Shown here: positions 16,362-24,570 of the stretch, in pieces
Layout: every line of letters starts with the position of its first letter
Position numbering within the stretch: position 1 is the stretch's first letter
Assembly: GCA_016787605.1 (NCBI GenBank)
Contig: JAEUUE010000156.1
Location: forward strand, 1 to 54,492
Source: Cyclobacteriaceae bacterium
Lineage (GTDB): Bacteria > Bacteroidota > Bacteroidia > Cytophagales > Cyclobacteriaceae
Direction of reading: 5' to 3'
DNA: 54,492 nt
Notes under the pieces: generated by a model
What the model was told of the DNA's origin: nothing
The model's database searches: none
Seen by the model: only the letters and a program-made list of their open reading frames with translations
Position numbers and translations under genes: made by a program

Positions 16362-16763
16362 TTAGTTTATCGTTGCCACCAACGGGTGGTTGTAGATCGT
16401 TTGCTCGAGGTAAGGCACATATCTTCCGTTCTGATCCTGGACCAGGCGGTACCGAACGATCAGGTCATCGGCGCTGACTTCGATCCAGAACTTCCCGGAC
16501 TTGATCCGGCTGACGTCGTACTTCTTGAGGAATCCCTGGTTGAAGCTCCCGGGTTTGATCCGGTCTGTTTTCAGCAAACCGTTCTCATCGATGAACTTGA
16601 CGGTGACGGTCTGGGCAGCCTGGCGTGCATAGACTACTTTCAGGGTGCCTTGTTCGGCCGCCGGCAGAATCTTGACGGCAGGGTCGACCGATTGCGCGTA
16701 CACCGCTGCGGATGCCGTAAGGGCAATAACGAATCCGGCGAGGAGGATGATTTTCTTTTTCAT
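16362..16763 (-). CDS. Small secreted protein of unknown function
   Basis: 133 residues from the ATG at 16763, where a clear signal peptide begins (MKKKIILLAGFVIALTASAA, cleavage after VYAQ). The mature part is beta-rich with TVTVKFIDENGLLKTDRI, KSGKFWIEVSADDLIVRYRL and a C-terminal VPYLEQTIYNHPLV. I do not recognise a family. It lies between a response-regulator gene and a sugar-binding protein gene. Its upstream region holds a tandem repeat suited to binding of an OmpR-type regulator, so it may be a direct target of the neighbouring two-component system. That link is inference. Confidence 0.65.
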   Translation of the reverse strand: MKKKIILLAGFVIALTASAAVYAQSVDPAVKILPAAEQGTLKVVYARQAAQTVTVKFIDENGLLKTDRIKPGSFNQGFLKKYDVSRIKSGKFWIEVSADDLIVRYRLVQDQNGRYVPYLEQTIYNHPLVATIN

Positions 16764-16853
16764 AATGAGTTGTTTTAAGGTGTGTCTTTCGGTTGCTGTT
16801 CTGATGTAAAAAACGGCATGACCGGGGCGCCGGATGTCATGGCCCGGTAAAGG

Positions 16854-16874
16854 ATTGTAACAAGATGTCACAAG
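16854..16874 (-). promoter_or_regulatory. Candidate response-regulator binding site
   Basis: Read leftward, CTTGTGACAT is followed directly by CTTGTTACAA: two near-identical 10-mers in tandem. Direct repeats with one-helical-turn spacing are what OmpR/PhoB-type regulators bind. The site lies between the response-regulator gene and the small secreted protein gene, about 90 bp before the latter's start. The same bases also form an imperfect inverted repeat (TTGTAACA/TGTCACAA). Confidence 0.45.
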
Positions 16875-16893
16875 AGAAAAGCGGTGGTGCCGC

Positions 16894-17580
16894 CTACAGG
16901 ACCATCTTGTACCCGGAGCCGTGAACGGTGAGGATGATCCGGGGTGAGTTGGGATTGGTCTCGACTTTCTGGCGAAGCCTGGCGATAAAGTTGTCTACCG
17001 TCCGGGTGGTGATTTGCTCTTCGTAACCCCACACATTTTCCAGCAGATCGTAACGGCTCACCACGGCATTGCGGTGTTTGTACAGGTACGCCAGGATCTC
17101 TACCTCCTTATGCGAGAGCTTGATCTCGGCGCCGTCCTGGGTGACCAGGAACGAGTTGAAGTTTACGGCGACCCGGCCGATCACCACGGGTTCCCCGGCA
17201 TCCCCTTTTTCCGCCACCTGGCTGCGGCGAAGGATGGCCTTGATCCGGGCAAGCAACTCACGCACGCCGAAGGGCTTCGTGATATAGTCGTCAGCACCGA
17301 GTTCCAGGCCCAGCACTTTGTCGATTTCTTCGCCCCGGGCAGTGAGCAGGACGATGGGGGTCTTGATGCCGGCCGACCGCGCGTTCTTGCACACATCAAA
17401 ACCCGACAGCTTGGGCAGCATGACGTCCAGCAGGATGAGGTCGTAGGCGTTGGCCTTGATCTTGTTCAACCCCGACTCTCCGTCCGAGGCAAGATCTACC
17501 CGGTAGCCTTCCATTTCCAGGTTGTCCTTAAGTCCCAGCTGCATCGCTGGTTCGTCTTCAATGATCAGGATGTAGGCCAT
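16894..17580 (-). CDS. OmpR/PhoB-family response regulator
   Basis: 228 residues. The receiver domain (1-118) has the acidic pair Glu8-Asp9, the phosphorylated Asp52 in LILLDVMLPK, Thr80 and Lys102 (ITKPFG). The C-terminal winged helix (about 130-228) includes IKLSHKEVEILAYLYKH and the recognition helix TRTVDNFIARLRQKVE, ending with the typical HGSGYKMVL. It starts 2 bp after the sensor kinase gene, which is transcribed first, so the two are co-expressed partners. A tandem repeat downstream of it at 16854-16874 is a possible target. The signal and the regulon are unknown. Confidence 0.95.
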   Translation of the reverse strand: MAYILIIEDEPAMQLGLKDNLEMEGYRVDLASDGESGLNKIKANAYDLILLDVMLPKLSGFDVCKNARSAGIKTPIVLLTARGEEIDKVLGLELGADDYITKPFGVRELLARIKAILRRSQVAEKGDAGEPVVIGRVAVNFNSFLVTQDGAEIKLSHKEVEILAYLYKHRNAVVSRYDLLENVWGYEEQITTRTVDNFIARLRQKVETNPNSPRIILTVHGSGYKMVL

Positions 17581-17582
17581 GT

Positions 17583-19157
17583 TCAGGGGGATTCCAACGG
17601 GAAAGTCAGGGTGAAGGTTGAGCCTTTGCCTGGCTCGCTCTCCAGGGTGATGTCGCCGCCTTGCGCCACCATGAGTTGCTTGACGAGCGAGAGTCCCAGA
17701 CCGGTGCCACGGGTGCCGGCCAGGTTGCCGCTGGATACGCGATAGAATTTGTCAAAGACGTGCCGCTGATCCTGGCGGCTGATGCCGATGCCGAAATCAC
17801 GGACGGCGATTTGTCCGGTTGACCCTGAACGGGCGCAGGTGATTTCGATGCGTTTGGTTTCCCCGCTGTATTTCACCGCGTTGTCGATGAGGTTGATGAC
17901 GGTTTCGATGAAGGCCTCTCGATCGGCCCGGACATACAGATCGGCCAGGCCGGTAAACGTGTAGGTGAAGCCTTTGTTGGCCAGGTGAAAGTCGTACGTC
18001 TTCAGGATTTCGCGGATTTCGGTATCGGGGTGCAGCCTCACCGGGTGAAAGACTTTCTTATTGGCCTCCGCCTGGCTGAAGTTGAGGATCTTGTTGACGA
18101 TCCCTGAAAGACGGTGCGCCTCCTTGTGGATAATGCCGTAGTATTCCTGTTTCTTTTCTTCGGATTTCACGCGTCCCATCTCCAGCGTTTCGGCGAACAT
18201 GCTGATCAGGGCCAGCGGCGTCCGGATTTCGTGTGAGACATTGGAGACAAAATCGGATTTGTTCTGTGCCAGTTGCACTTCCTTCTTGATGTTGCGGTAC
18301 ACCAGGATTACCGCCAGGATCAGGATGATGTCCACCGCGAGGAGAAGGCCCATGTTGGTCAGCGTGCGATCGCGAACGACATCCTGCAGGGAGGGTCCTT
18401 GCGACCGAATTCCCAGGGCGTAATCAGGGAGAAGCCAGAAGTCTTTGGTCAGCGCCTCCGCCGGCAGGCGTGCCGTGTCGCCGGCCACGGTATTGTAGAC
18501 CATGGCTGATGTGCTTTTGCGTATCACCGACAAGACAAACTGATCGCGTGCGATACCCTGCAGTCGGGGCCCGATGAGGTCTTCAATAAAAAGTTCGGGC
18601 TGGATAACGGTGCCGGCCACGCAGGGCTTCTGTTCTGCATCCTGGATGATAAAGACTATCCATTGGGCAGGTTCGTCGTTCGGGGATGGTCCGTCGAGGG
18701 CTTCCACTTTTTGAAATCCGCTGCGCTGGTAATTCATCAGTTGATGGATCTTTCCGGGGTCCTGCCAGGAAGTGTCCTTCAGTAAAGCGGTCACGTCTCG
18801 GGTTATCTTGTCGTCGAGCGTGTACACATTCTGGCGAGGCACGCCGGCCAAGGTGTCGATAACAAATACCGCGGTCAGCGCCGAATTGAGTTCGAGTAGT
18901 TTGGCGATTGAAGCGGGCAGGGTGGAGGAATCAGTCCTGGATTCCACACCCGCCTGTACCTGGGCTATCCACCGGTTAATTGCGTCATCGGAGTATTGGT
19001 TGACGGAGAAAAGGATCGCTTCCAGTTGCTTGTTGTACACGTCCTGGATCATCGCCTCGTCCTTGTTGAGCGAGGAGAGCTCATACCCTGAAAAAAAGAG
19101 GGCAGGAAGCAAAAAAACGACGGCCAGTAACAGGGCGATCTTTCGGGTGACGTTCAC
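17583..19157 (-). CDS. Sensor histidine kinase
   Basis: 524 residues from a GTG at 19157. A first membrane helix (about 7-27) and a second (about 268-287) enclose an external sensor region of about 240 residues that I do not recognise. No HAMP domain is evident. The kinase part has the H box with His309 (SNVSHEIRTPLALIS), the N box NLIDNAVKYS, the G1 box DFGIGIS and the G2 box GTGLGLSLVK. It would autophosphorylate and pass the phosphate to the response regulator encoded 2 bp downstream. The kinase-first gene order is the reverse of the most common one. Confidence 0.94.
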   Translation of the reverse strand: MNVTRKIALLLAVVFLLPALFFSGYELSSLNKDEAMIQDVYNKQLEAILFSVNQYSDDAINRWIAQVQAGVESRTDSSTLPASIAKLLELNSALTAVFVIDTLAGVPRQNVYTLDDKITRDVTALLKDTSWQDPGKIHQLMNYQRSGFQKVEALDGPSPNDEPAQWIVFIIQDAEQKPCVAGTVIQPELFIEDLIGPRLQGIARDQFVLSVIRKSTSAMVYNTVAGDTARLPAEALTKDFWLLPDYALGIRSQGPSLQDVVRDRTLTNMGLLLAVDIILILAVILVYRNIKKEVQLAQNKSDFVSNVSHEIRTPLALISMFAETLEMGRVKSEEKKQEYYGIIHKEAHRLSGIVNKILNFSQAEANKKVFHPVRLHPDTEIREILKTYDFHLANKGFTYTFTGLADLYVRADREAFIETVINLIDNAVKYSGETKRIEITCARSGSTGQIAVRDFGIGISRQDQRHVFDKFYRVSSGNLAGTRGTGLGLSLVKQLMVAQGGDITLESEPGKGSTFTLTFPLESP

Positions 19158-19459
19158 AAAGCAATCTTACGGAATTTTGACGGTCGAGGGCTGACTTACC
19201 CATGAACATTCGGGGGTTTGAATCAGCCATTGAGGTCCCAAGACCAGGGATACCTTCAGGGGGTCAAAATCATATCCGCACACATTGGCTAGCTCCGGTT
19301 CCCATAATCCGGTTTACTCGTTTGCCACGGAAGATTTTGTTTAATGCAATTTGCAGGAGAATCCATCCCGGGCAAGGGATTGGTTACCCAGCCCGCTTTA
19401 GTTTTGAGGTTAGTCTCGCTATATTTAACATCCAAACAAACCCTTAATCAATCTTTAAC
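19158..19459. other. Intergenic region between divergent kinase and lipoprotein genes
   Basis: 302 bp without a convincing gene. It holds the start regions of the leftward kinase gene and the rightward lipoprotein gene. The only feature I can point to is the promoter-like pair at 19397-19427; an 81-codon open frame here lacks any recognisable sense. Confidence 0.6.
19397..19427 (+). promoter_or_regulatory. Candidate Bacteroidota promoter for the lipoprotein gene
   Basis: TTTA (19397-19400), exactly 19 bp, then TATATTTA (19420-19427). Compared with TTTG-N19-TAnnTTTG, each box differs only in its last base. Transcription would start near 19434, leaving a leader of about 26 nt before the ATG at 19460. 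Confidence 0.45.
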
Positions 19460-20281
19460 ATGAAACGTTTATTCTTCCTGATTGTCTCAGCGACGTTGCT
19501 GGCCAATTGCTCGAAAAATGACGAGCCCCAGCAATTGCTGCAAATCGACCCGAGCGATCCCGAAGCCTTGGCCAAGGAGATCTCTTTTACACCCAGCACT
19601 ACCCAGGTGGCTGGCACCCCGCCCGCGCCTTCTTCCAGCCCTAGTGCTCCGGTCATTACCAATGCCTCCTCAGCCAGCGTGGTGGCGTCAGGTACCGTTT
19701 ATATTCCTGTCACTTACACCTCTTCGGCGGCTCCATCCTCACTGCTGATACAGGTCGTAGGGGCAACTTCTTTCTATTTCAGCATCCCTCTCCCTGGTGC
19801 AGGAGCGAATGGTACGGTCACCATTCCCATGTCCATCTCGTCGAGGGTGTTGACTGGGAGCTTCAGCATGGCGGCCTGCGTGGTCACCGGCGGTGAAGTC
19901 AGTCAGCCCTATTATATCCCGGCAGCGGTAACCGAGCCCCTGGCTTGCGGCGACGGCTTTGTTTCCGGTACGGAAGGTGTAACGAATACACGCCACCAGT
20001 TGAACGGCGTTGCAGGCACCGTGGTGATCAGCTATGACACGTATACTGTACCTGACCGAATCGATGTGTTCGTTGATGGTACCAAGTGGAGCGGCGGCAC
20101 AGGTTCCAGCATCACGCCTCCTCCTCCCACCAGCAACTGCGCCAGCCCTCTTCCCGGCTTTGTGGGGGCCGCGGGAACCATCAATGTTCCGGTAACGGCG
20201 GCGAACAAGTACATCGATGTGTATGTATCGGGTTGCCTCGGCTCCGGGACGGCCTGGGATTACAGCCTCGTATGTCCGTAG
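19460..20281 (+). CDS. Lipoprotein of unknown function
   Basis: 273 residues. A lipoprotein leader ends at Cys17 (LLANCSKNDEPQQ). A Pro/Ser/Thr-rich spacer follows (about 45-65), then beta-rich sequence with many Ser, Thr, Val and Gly residues. The second half contains three cysteines and resembles repeated beta-sandwich segments: VISYDTYTVPDRIDVFVDG and INVPVTAANKYIDVYVSGC. It is probably anchored in the outer membrane. I do not recognise a family. It has a promoter-like sequence upstream and shares a strong bidirectional terminator with the convergent YkvA-type gene. Confidence 0.65.
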   Translation: MKRLFFLIVSATLLANCSKNDEPQQLLQIDPSDPEALAKEISFTPSTTQVAGTPPAPSSSPSAPVITNASSASVVASGTVYIPVTYTSSAAPSSLLIQVVGATSFYFSIPLPGAGANGTVTIPMSISSRVLTGSFSMAACVVTGGEVSQPYYIPAAVTEPLACGDGFVSGTEGVTNTRHQLNGVAGTVVISYDTYTVPDRIDVFVDGTKWSGGTGSSITPPPPTSNCASPLPGFVGAAGTINVPVTAANKYIDVYVSGCLGSGTAWDYSLVCP

Positions 20282-20307
20282 TTGATTAGCAGAACATCTT
20301 GAATAGA

Positions 20308-20336
20308 AAGGGCCCGGAAACGGGCCCTTCTCTTTT
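20308..20336. terminator. Bidirectional terminator
   Basis: AAGGGCCCG (20308-20316) and CGGGCCCTT (20321-20329) form a perfect 9-bp stem closed by a GAAA tetraloop, followed rightward by a T-rich run (TCTCTTTT). It sits between the stops of two convergent genes at 20281 and 20339 and probably serves mainly the rightward one. Confidence 0.8.
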
Positions 20337-20338
20337 AG

Positions 20339-20737
20339 TTACGATTGGCCGGACGTCGCAACTTTTTCCCAATCCCGAAAGGCGGTCAATTCGGAAGCCA
20401 GGTTGTGGTACACCCAGGAGACTATCGCAAAGTCGTCTGTAAGACCGAGTGCAGGCAGCGCGTCAGGAATGAGGTCGAAGGGATTCAGGAAATACATCAA
20501 CGCAGCGGCCATGGAGATAACGGCCTTCGTTGGGAGTACGCGATAGCGGCCACGTGCGTAGGCCGTCAATAGACGGGCGATGTCAATCAGCCCGGTCTGA
20601 AGGGAGGCGCTGACCGACCGCAAGTCCTGATGCCTGAGAGCCATGGCCGACTGAGCCACCAGCCGGATGATTCGCCCCGGTTTCCCGGCTATCCGGGCGG
20701 CCGACGCCATGGCGAGTTGAAAGAAGGGATTTGCCAT
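20339..20737 (-). CDS. YkvA-family (DUF1232) protein
   Basis: 132 residues. The central segment AAALMYFLNPFDLIPDALPALGLTDDFAIVSWVYHNL is the DUF1232 signature, with the NPFDLIPD motif and two hydrophobic stretches that may enter the membrane. Family members are widespread and of unknown function. It lies alone, convergent with a lipoprotein gene and divergent from the copper island, and nothing around it suggests a role. Confidence 0.85.
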   Translation of the reverse strand: MANPFFQLAMASAARIAGKPGRIIRLVAQSAMALRHQDLRSVSASLQTGLIDIARLLTAYARGRYRVLPTKAVISMAAALMYFLNPFDLIPDALPALGLTDDFAIVSWVYHNLASELTAFRDWEKVATSGQS

Positions 20738-20851
20738 GAAGTGCTAACACAAGAGTAGCGCCACATGGTTCAAAAGGCCTTCAGAAGCGTTAAAAAGCGA
20801 TTTTTCCCGAATCCCCTTCCGCCTTCACCCAACTTACTTACCCTAAATCCG

Positions 20852-20859
20852 TATATTTG
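20852..20859 (+). promoter_or_regulatory. Candidate -7 box at the head of the copper island
   Basis: TATATTTG matches the Bacteroidota -7 consensus TAnnTTTG exactly and lies 9 bp before the ATG at 20869. No TTTG is found 19 bp upstream. If used, the transcript would have almost no leader. Confidence 0.4.
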
Positions 20860-20868
20860 AACCTGAGC

Positions 20869-21270
20869 ATGAAGCTGTTACGGTCCATAGTATCCTTGGG
20901 CTTTGCCTTCCTGGTGCTGGTTTCCACCACCCAGTTCATGGTGGGCATCCACCATTGCGGGGACCAGGTGCGCCACGTGGCCCTTTTCGACAAGGCCGAG
21001 GCTTGCGCCATGGAGAAACAACTTCCGGCCTGTCACCGCATCGAGACCGTCTCTTGTTGCCAGGATGTCACCGTGATCCATGAAGATGAAGATTTCAGCG
21101 TAGACTGGAATCCTGTCGAATGGTCGGTGCTGGGTTCCGATGCTGTGAACCACACGTCCTTGATTCTGTCGGAAGTCATCCCTTCTTCCGTTTCCCTGTA
21201 TCCGCAGTATTATTCTCCGCCGCTTCGATCATTCGATCGTACGGTCACTCTCCAGGTTTTCCTGATCTGA
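20869..21270 (+). CDS. HYC_CC_PP-type exported protein
   Basis: 133 residues from the ATG at 20869. A signal peptide or anchor (RSIVSLGFAFLVLVSTTQF) is followed by the three short motifs of a Bacteroidota family: GIHHC (usual HYC), SCCQD, and YSPPL near the end. Five cysteines and several histidines lie between about 25 and 65 (HHCGDQVRHV, EACAMEKQLPACHRI, SCCQD), which suits metal binding. The gene is the first of the copper/silver island, 97 bp before cusA. Members of this family often sit beside metal-efflux genes; no biochemical function is established to my knowledge. Confidence 0.75.
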   Translation: MKLLRSIVSLGFAFLVLVSTTQFMVGIHHCGDQVRHVALFDKAEACAMEKQLPACHRIETVSCCQDVTVIHEDEDFSVDWNPVEWSVLGSDAVNHTSLILSEVIPSSVSLYPQYYSPPLRSFDRTVTLQVFLI

Positions 21271-21367
21271 TTTCGTTATCCGTTTGGCGGTAAGACGACC
21301 GTCTTCCGCGCGCTTGCCCGGCTGATGGGCGGGTATTTTTTCACTTCTACGGATTTACGATTTCATT

Positions 21368-24300
21368 ATGATTGAACACGTCATTTCGCTTTCGATGAGG
21401 AACCGGTTCCTCGTCCTTCTGATTGCCACAGGGCTTTTCGGCGCGGGCTTGCTGGCCGTTCGCGACAGCAAGATCGACGCCATTCCTGATCTCTCGGAAA
21501 ACCAGGTGATCGTCTTTACCGAGTGGATGGGCCGGAGCCCCCAGATCATAGAAGACCAGGTGACCTATCCGCTGGTCACCAACCTGCAGGGTCTTCCCCG
21601 CGTGAAGTATGTTCGCGGCGCCTCGATGTTCGGCATGAGCTTCGTCTACGTCATCTTCGAGGACGACGTCGAGATCTACTGGGCCCGTGAGCGCGTGCTC
21701 GAGCGACTGAATTACGCCACCCGCCTGCTTCCGGCCGGCGTGTCGCCGACACTGGGGCCCGACGGCACAGGCGTGGGACACGTGTTGTGGTACACCCTCG
21801 AAGCCCCGGGCATGGACCTCGGCGAACAGCGAGCGCTCCAGGACTGGTACATCAAGTTTGCCTTACAGAATGTTCCGGGCGTGAGCGAGATCGCCTCGTT
21901 TGGAGGCTTCCAGAAGCAATACCAGGTCACGCTGCATCCCCACCGTCTCACCTACTATGGTCTCTCCGTCCCTGAAGTCATCCAGGCGGTGCGTCTCAAC
22001 AACAACGAGGCAGGGGGTCGCAAATTTGAACTGAGCGACATCGGGTACATTATCAAGACTACCGGGTACCTGAAGTCCATCGAAGAAATCGAGAACATCA
22101 CGCTGAAGACGATCAATTCGGTGCCGCTGCGCATCCGCGATGTGGCGACCGTTCAACTCACCGGGGAAAGCCGCCTGGGAATTTTTGACCAGGATGGTGA
22201 GGGAGAAGTGGTGGGAGGTATCGTGGTGATGCGCTACGGGGAAAACGCCAGCGAAGTGATCGGGGCCGTCAAGAAACGGATGGAAGAAGTGGCGAAGGGA
22301 TTCCCGGACGGTGTGCGGTTCAATATCGTGTATGACCGGAGCGAGCTGATCGAAGATGCCGTTTCGTCCATCCGGATCACATTGCTCGAGGAAATGGCGG
22401 TGGTTTCCCTCGTCGTCATTCTCTTCCTGTTCCACTGGCGAAGCGCCGTCAGCATCATCATCCAGATCCCCATTACCCTGGCAACCAGCTTCCTGTTGCT
22501 CAATGCCTTCGGGATTTCTTCCAACATCATGTCGTTAACGGGCATAGCCCTGGCCATCGGCGTGATCGTGGACAACGGGATCATCATGGCGGAGAACGCC
22601 TACAAGCACCTGACGCATCGGTTCCTCGAACTCAATCCCGACGGCGGATCCGGCAAGAACTACCAGCGCATCGGGACGGCGGAGCGCCTGGAAATCATCG
22701 AGCATAGTTCGAAACAGGTTTCCCGCGGGGTGTTCTATTCGACCATCATCATCATTACTTCGTTTCTGCCCGTCTTCCTGCTCACGGGCCAGGAAGGGAA
22801 GCTGTTTCATCCGTTGGCATGGACGAAGACGTTCATCCTGTTGGTCGATGCCGCCCTGGTCGTCACGCTGGCCCCCGTGCTGATCTCCTTCTTCATGAAA
22901 GGGCGCTTCCGCGATGAGCGCAAGAACCCCTTGAACCGGTGGCTGGAGCGCATCTACGAGCCCGTGATCCGCGGGTGCATGAACTGGCGCAGGACCACGT
23001 TGGGTATCAATGTGCTGGCCCTTGCCGTAAGCGTCCCCTTGATGCTGAGCCTGGGCACGGAATTCATGCCGCCGCTCGACGAGCAGTCGATCCTTTTTAT
23101 GCCGGTGACCCTGCCGGATGTGTCCAACGACGAGATCAAGCGAATCCTCCAGGTCCAGGACCAGATCATCAAGTCGGTGCCGGAAGTTCGGCGTGTGCTG
23201 GGTAAGGCGGGTCGTGCGAGCACGGCCACCGACAACGCGCCGATCAGCATGATTGAGACAATCATCCTCTTGAAACCGAAGTCGGAATGGCGCCCGGGCA
23301 TCACGAAGAAGGACATCATCAACGAGCTGGATGCCAAGTTGCAGATCCCCGGGGTGGTGAACGGTTGGACGCAGCCCATTATCAACCGGATCAACATGCT
23401 GGCTACCGGCATCCGCACCGATGTGGGCGTGAAGGTGTATGGCCAGAACCTGGATACGCTTTATGCGGTCTCGGTCCGGGTGAAGGCAGCCCTGGAAGGA
23501 GTGCCCGGAGTCAAGGATCTTTACGTAGACCCGATTACGGGCGGAAAATACCTGGTGGTGGATGTGCGGCGGGAGATGCTCGGCCGATATGGTCTCTCAG
23601 TCAGCGATGTCAACCTGGTCGTGGAGTCAGCCATCGGCGGCACGCCCATTGGTCAAACCATCGAAGGACGTCAGCGATTCAGTATCAGCGTGCGGCTGGC
23701 GCAGAATTACCGGGAGAGCCTCGAGCAACTGAAGCGCATCCCGGTGCAGACGCCGGCGATGGGAACCATTCCGCTGTCGGCGGTGGCGGAAATCCGCCTC
23801 GAAGATGGCCCGCCGATGATGGTATCGGAGAACGCCATGCTTCGCGGCGCCGTGTTGTTCAACGTCCGCGACCGCGACCTCGGCAGTACGGTCGAGGAGG
23901 CGATGGAGACACTGAATGCCTCCCTGGGGGCGCTCCCCAGCGGCTACTACCTGGAGTGGAGCGGCCAGTACGAAAACCTGATCCGCGGCAAGCAAACCCT
24001 CATGGTCATCCTGCCTGTCGTGTTGCTGATCATTTTCATTTCCCTGTACCTGGCCTTCAAGTCCGTGCGCGAGGCGTTTCTAAGCCTGATCACCGTACCG
24101 TTTGCCTTGATTGGCGGCGCCTACCTCGTCTATTTCTACGGCGTCAATCTCTCCGTGGCTGTGGCCGTGGGCTTCATTGCACTATTCGGGATCGCGGTGG
24201 AGACCGGGGTGGTCATGGTCATTTATCTCAACGACGCCATGCGCCAGTTGATTCGCGTTCGCGGCAACTCGCGCGACACCATTTCCATCGAGGAGCTGAA

Positions 24301-24550
24301 GGAATATGTCATCGCCGGCGCGGCCAAGCGGTTGCGGCCGAAGATCATGACGGTATCCGTCGCCCTCTTCGGCCTGGTCCCCGTGCTTTGGGCCACCGGC
24401 GTGGGGAGCGATGTGATGCTTCCAATCGTCCTTCCCATGATTGGCGGCGTCCTGACGTCATCCACGCATATCCTGCTCGTCACGCCCCTGATATTCCTGA
24501 TGACGAAGGAATACGAACTCCGGAAACTCGGTCGAATTGATATCGAATAA
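21368..24550 (+). CDS. cusA: Copper/silver RND efflux pump CusA
   Basis: 1060 residues, the full length of heavy-metal RND pumps. Two halves each have a first helix, a large periplasmic loop and a block of helices. Asp402 in helix 4 (GVIVDNGIIMAEN) is the proton-relay residue. Met578, Met628 and Met677 (FMPVTLP, ISMIETI, INMLATGIR) have exactly the mutual spacing of the E. coli CusA triad Met573, Met623, Met672, which binds Cu(I)/Ag(I). This separates it from zinc/cobalt CzcA. It exports metal from the periplasm or inner membrane through the TolC-type channel encoded next. The gene is intact and read together with the following genes. Confidence 0.95.
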   Translation: MIEHVISLSMRNRFLVLLIATGLFGAGLLAVRDSKIDAIPDLSENQVIVFTEWMGRSPQIIEDQVTYPLVTNLQGLPRVKYVRGASMFGMSFVYVIFEDDVEIYWARERVLERLNYATRLLPAGVSPTLGPDGTGVGHVLWYTLEAPGMDLGEQRALQDWYIKFALQNVPGVSEIASFGGFQKQYQVTLHPHRLTYYGLSVPEVIQAVRLNNNEAGGRKFELSDIGYIIKTTGYLKSIEEIENITLKTINSVPLRIRDVATVQLTGESRLGIFDQDGEGEVVGGIVVMRYGENASEVIGAVKKRMEEVAKGFPDGVRFNIVYDRSELIEDAVSSIRITLLEEMAVVSLVVILFLFHWRSAVSIIIQIPITLATSFLLLNAFGISSNIMSLTGIALAIGVIVDNGIIMAENAYKHLTHRFLELNPDGGSGKNYQRIGTAERLEIIEHSSKQVSRGVFYSTIIIITSFLPVFLLTGQEGKLFHPLAWTKTFILLVDAALVVTLAPVLISFFMKGRFRDERKNPLNRWLERIYEPVIRGCMNWRRTTLGINVLALAVSVPLMLSLGTEFMPPLDEQSILFMPVTLPDVSNDEIKRILQVQDQIIKSVPEVRRVLGKAGRASTATDNAPISMIETIILLKPKSEWRPGITKKDIINELDAKLQIPGVVNGWTQPIINRINMLATGIRTDVGVKVYGQNLDTLYAVSVRVKAALEGVPGVKDLYVDPITGGKYLVVDVRREMLGRYGLSVSDVNLVVESAIGGTPIGQTIEGRQRFSISVRLAQNYRESLEQLKRIPVQTPAMGTIPLSAVAEIRLEDGPPMMVSENAMLRGAVLFNVRDRDLGSTVEEAMETLNASLGALPSGYYLEWSGQYENLIRGKQTLMVILPVVLLIIFISLYLAFKSVREAFLSLITVPFALIGGAYLVYFYGVNLSVAVAVGFIALFGIAVETGVVMVIYLNDAMRQLIRVRGNSRDTISIEELKEYVIAGAAKRLRPKIMTVSVALFGLVPVLWATGVGSDVMLPIVLPMIGGVLTSSTHILLVTPLIFLMTKEYELRKLGRIDIE

Positions 24551-24570
24551 CCTTGAATAGAAAAGAAGCC

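Noticed and set aside
16816-16840. CATGAC...GTCATG inverted repeat before the small secreted protein gene
   Set aside because: Six base pairs with a 13-bp spacer in G+C-rich DNA are weak; not conserved evidence and no partner known. The tandem repeat at 16854-16874 is a better candidate.
19202-19447. 81-codon open frame in the kinase/lipoprotein intergenic region
   Set aside because: It covers the probable promoter at 19397-19427, and has no leader, domain or ribosome-binding context.
21311-21341. GCCC...GGGC followed by TATTTTTT between the HYC/CC/PP gene and cusA
   Set aside because: The stem has only four firm pairs, so a terminator or attenuator cannot be claimed.
23287-24540. Long open frame on the + strand overlapping cusA in another frame (417 codons)
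   Set aside because: It lies fully inside cusA, whose motifs are certain, and its translation is rich in Arg, Gly, Pro and His without any domain pattern, typical of an out-of-frame G+C-rich reading.
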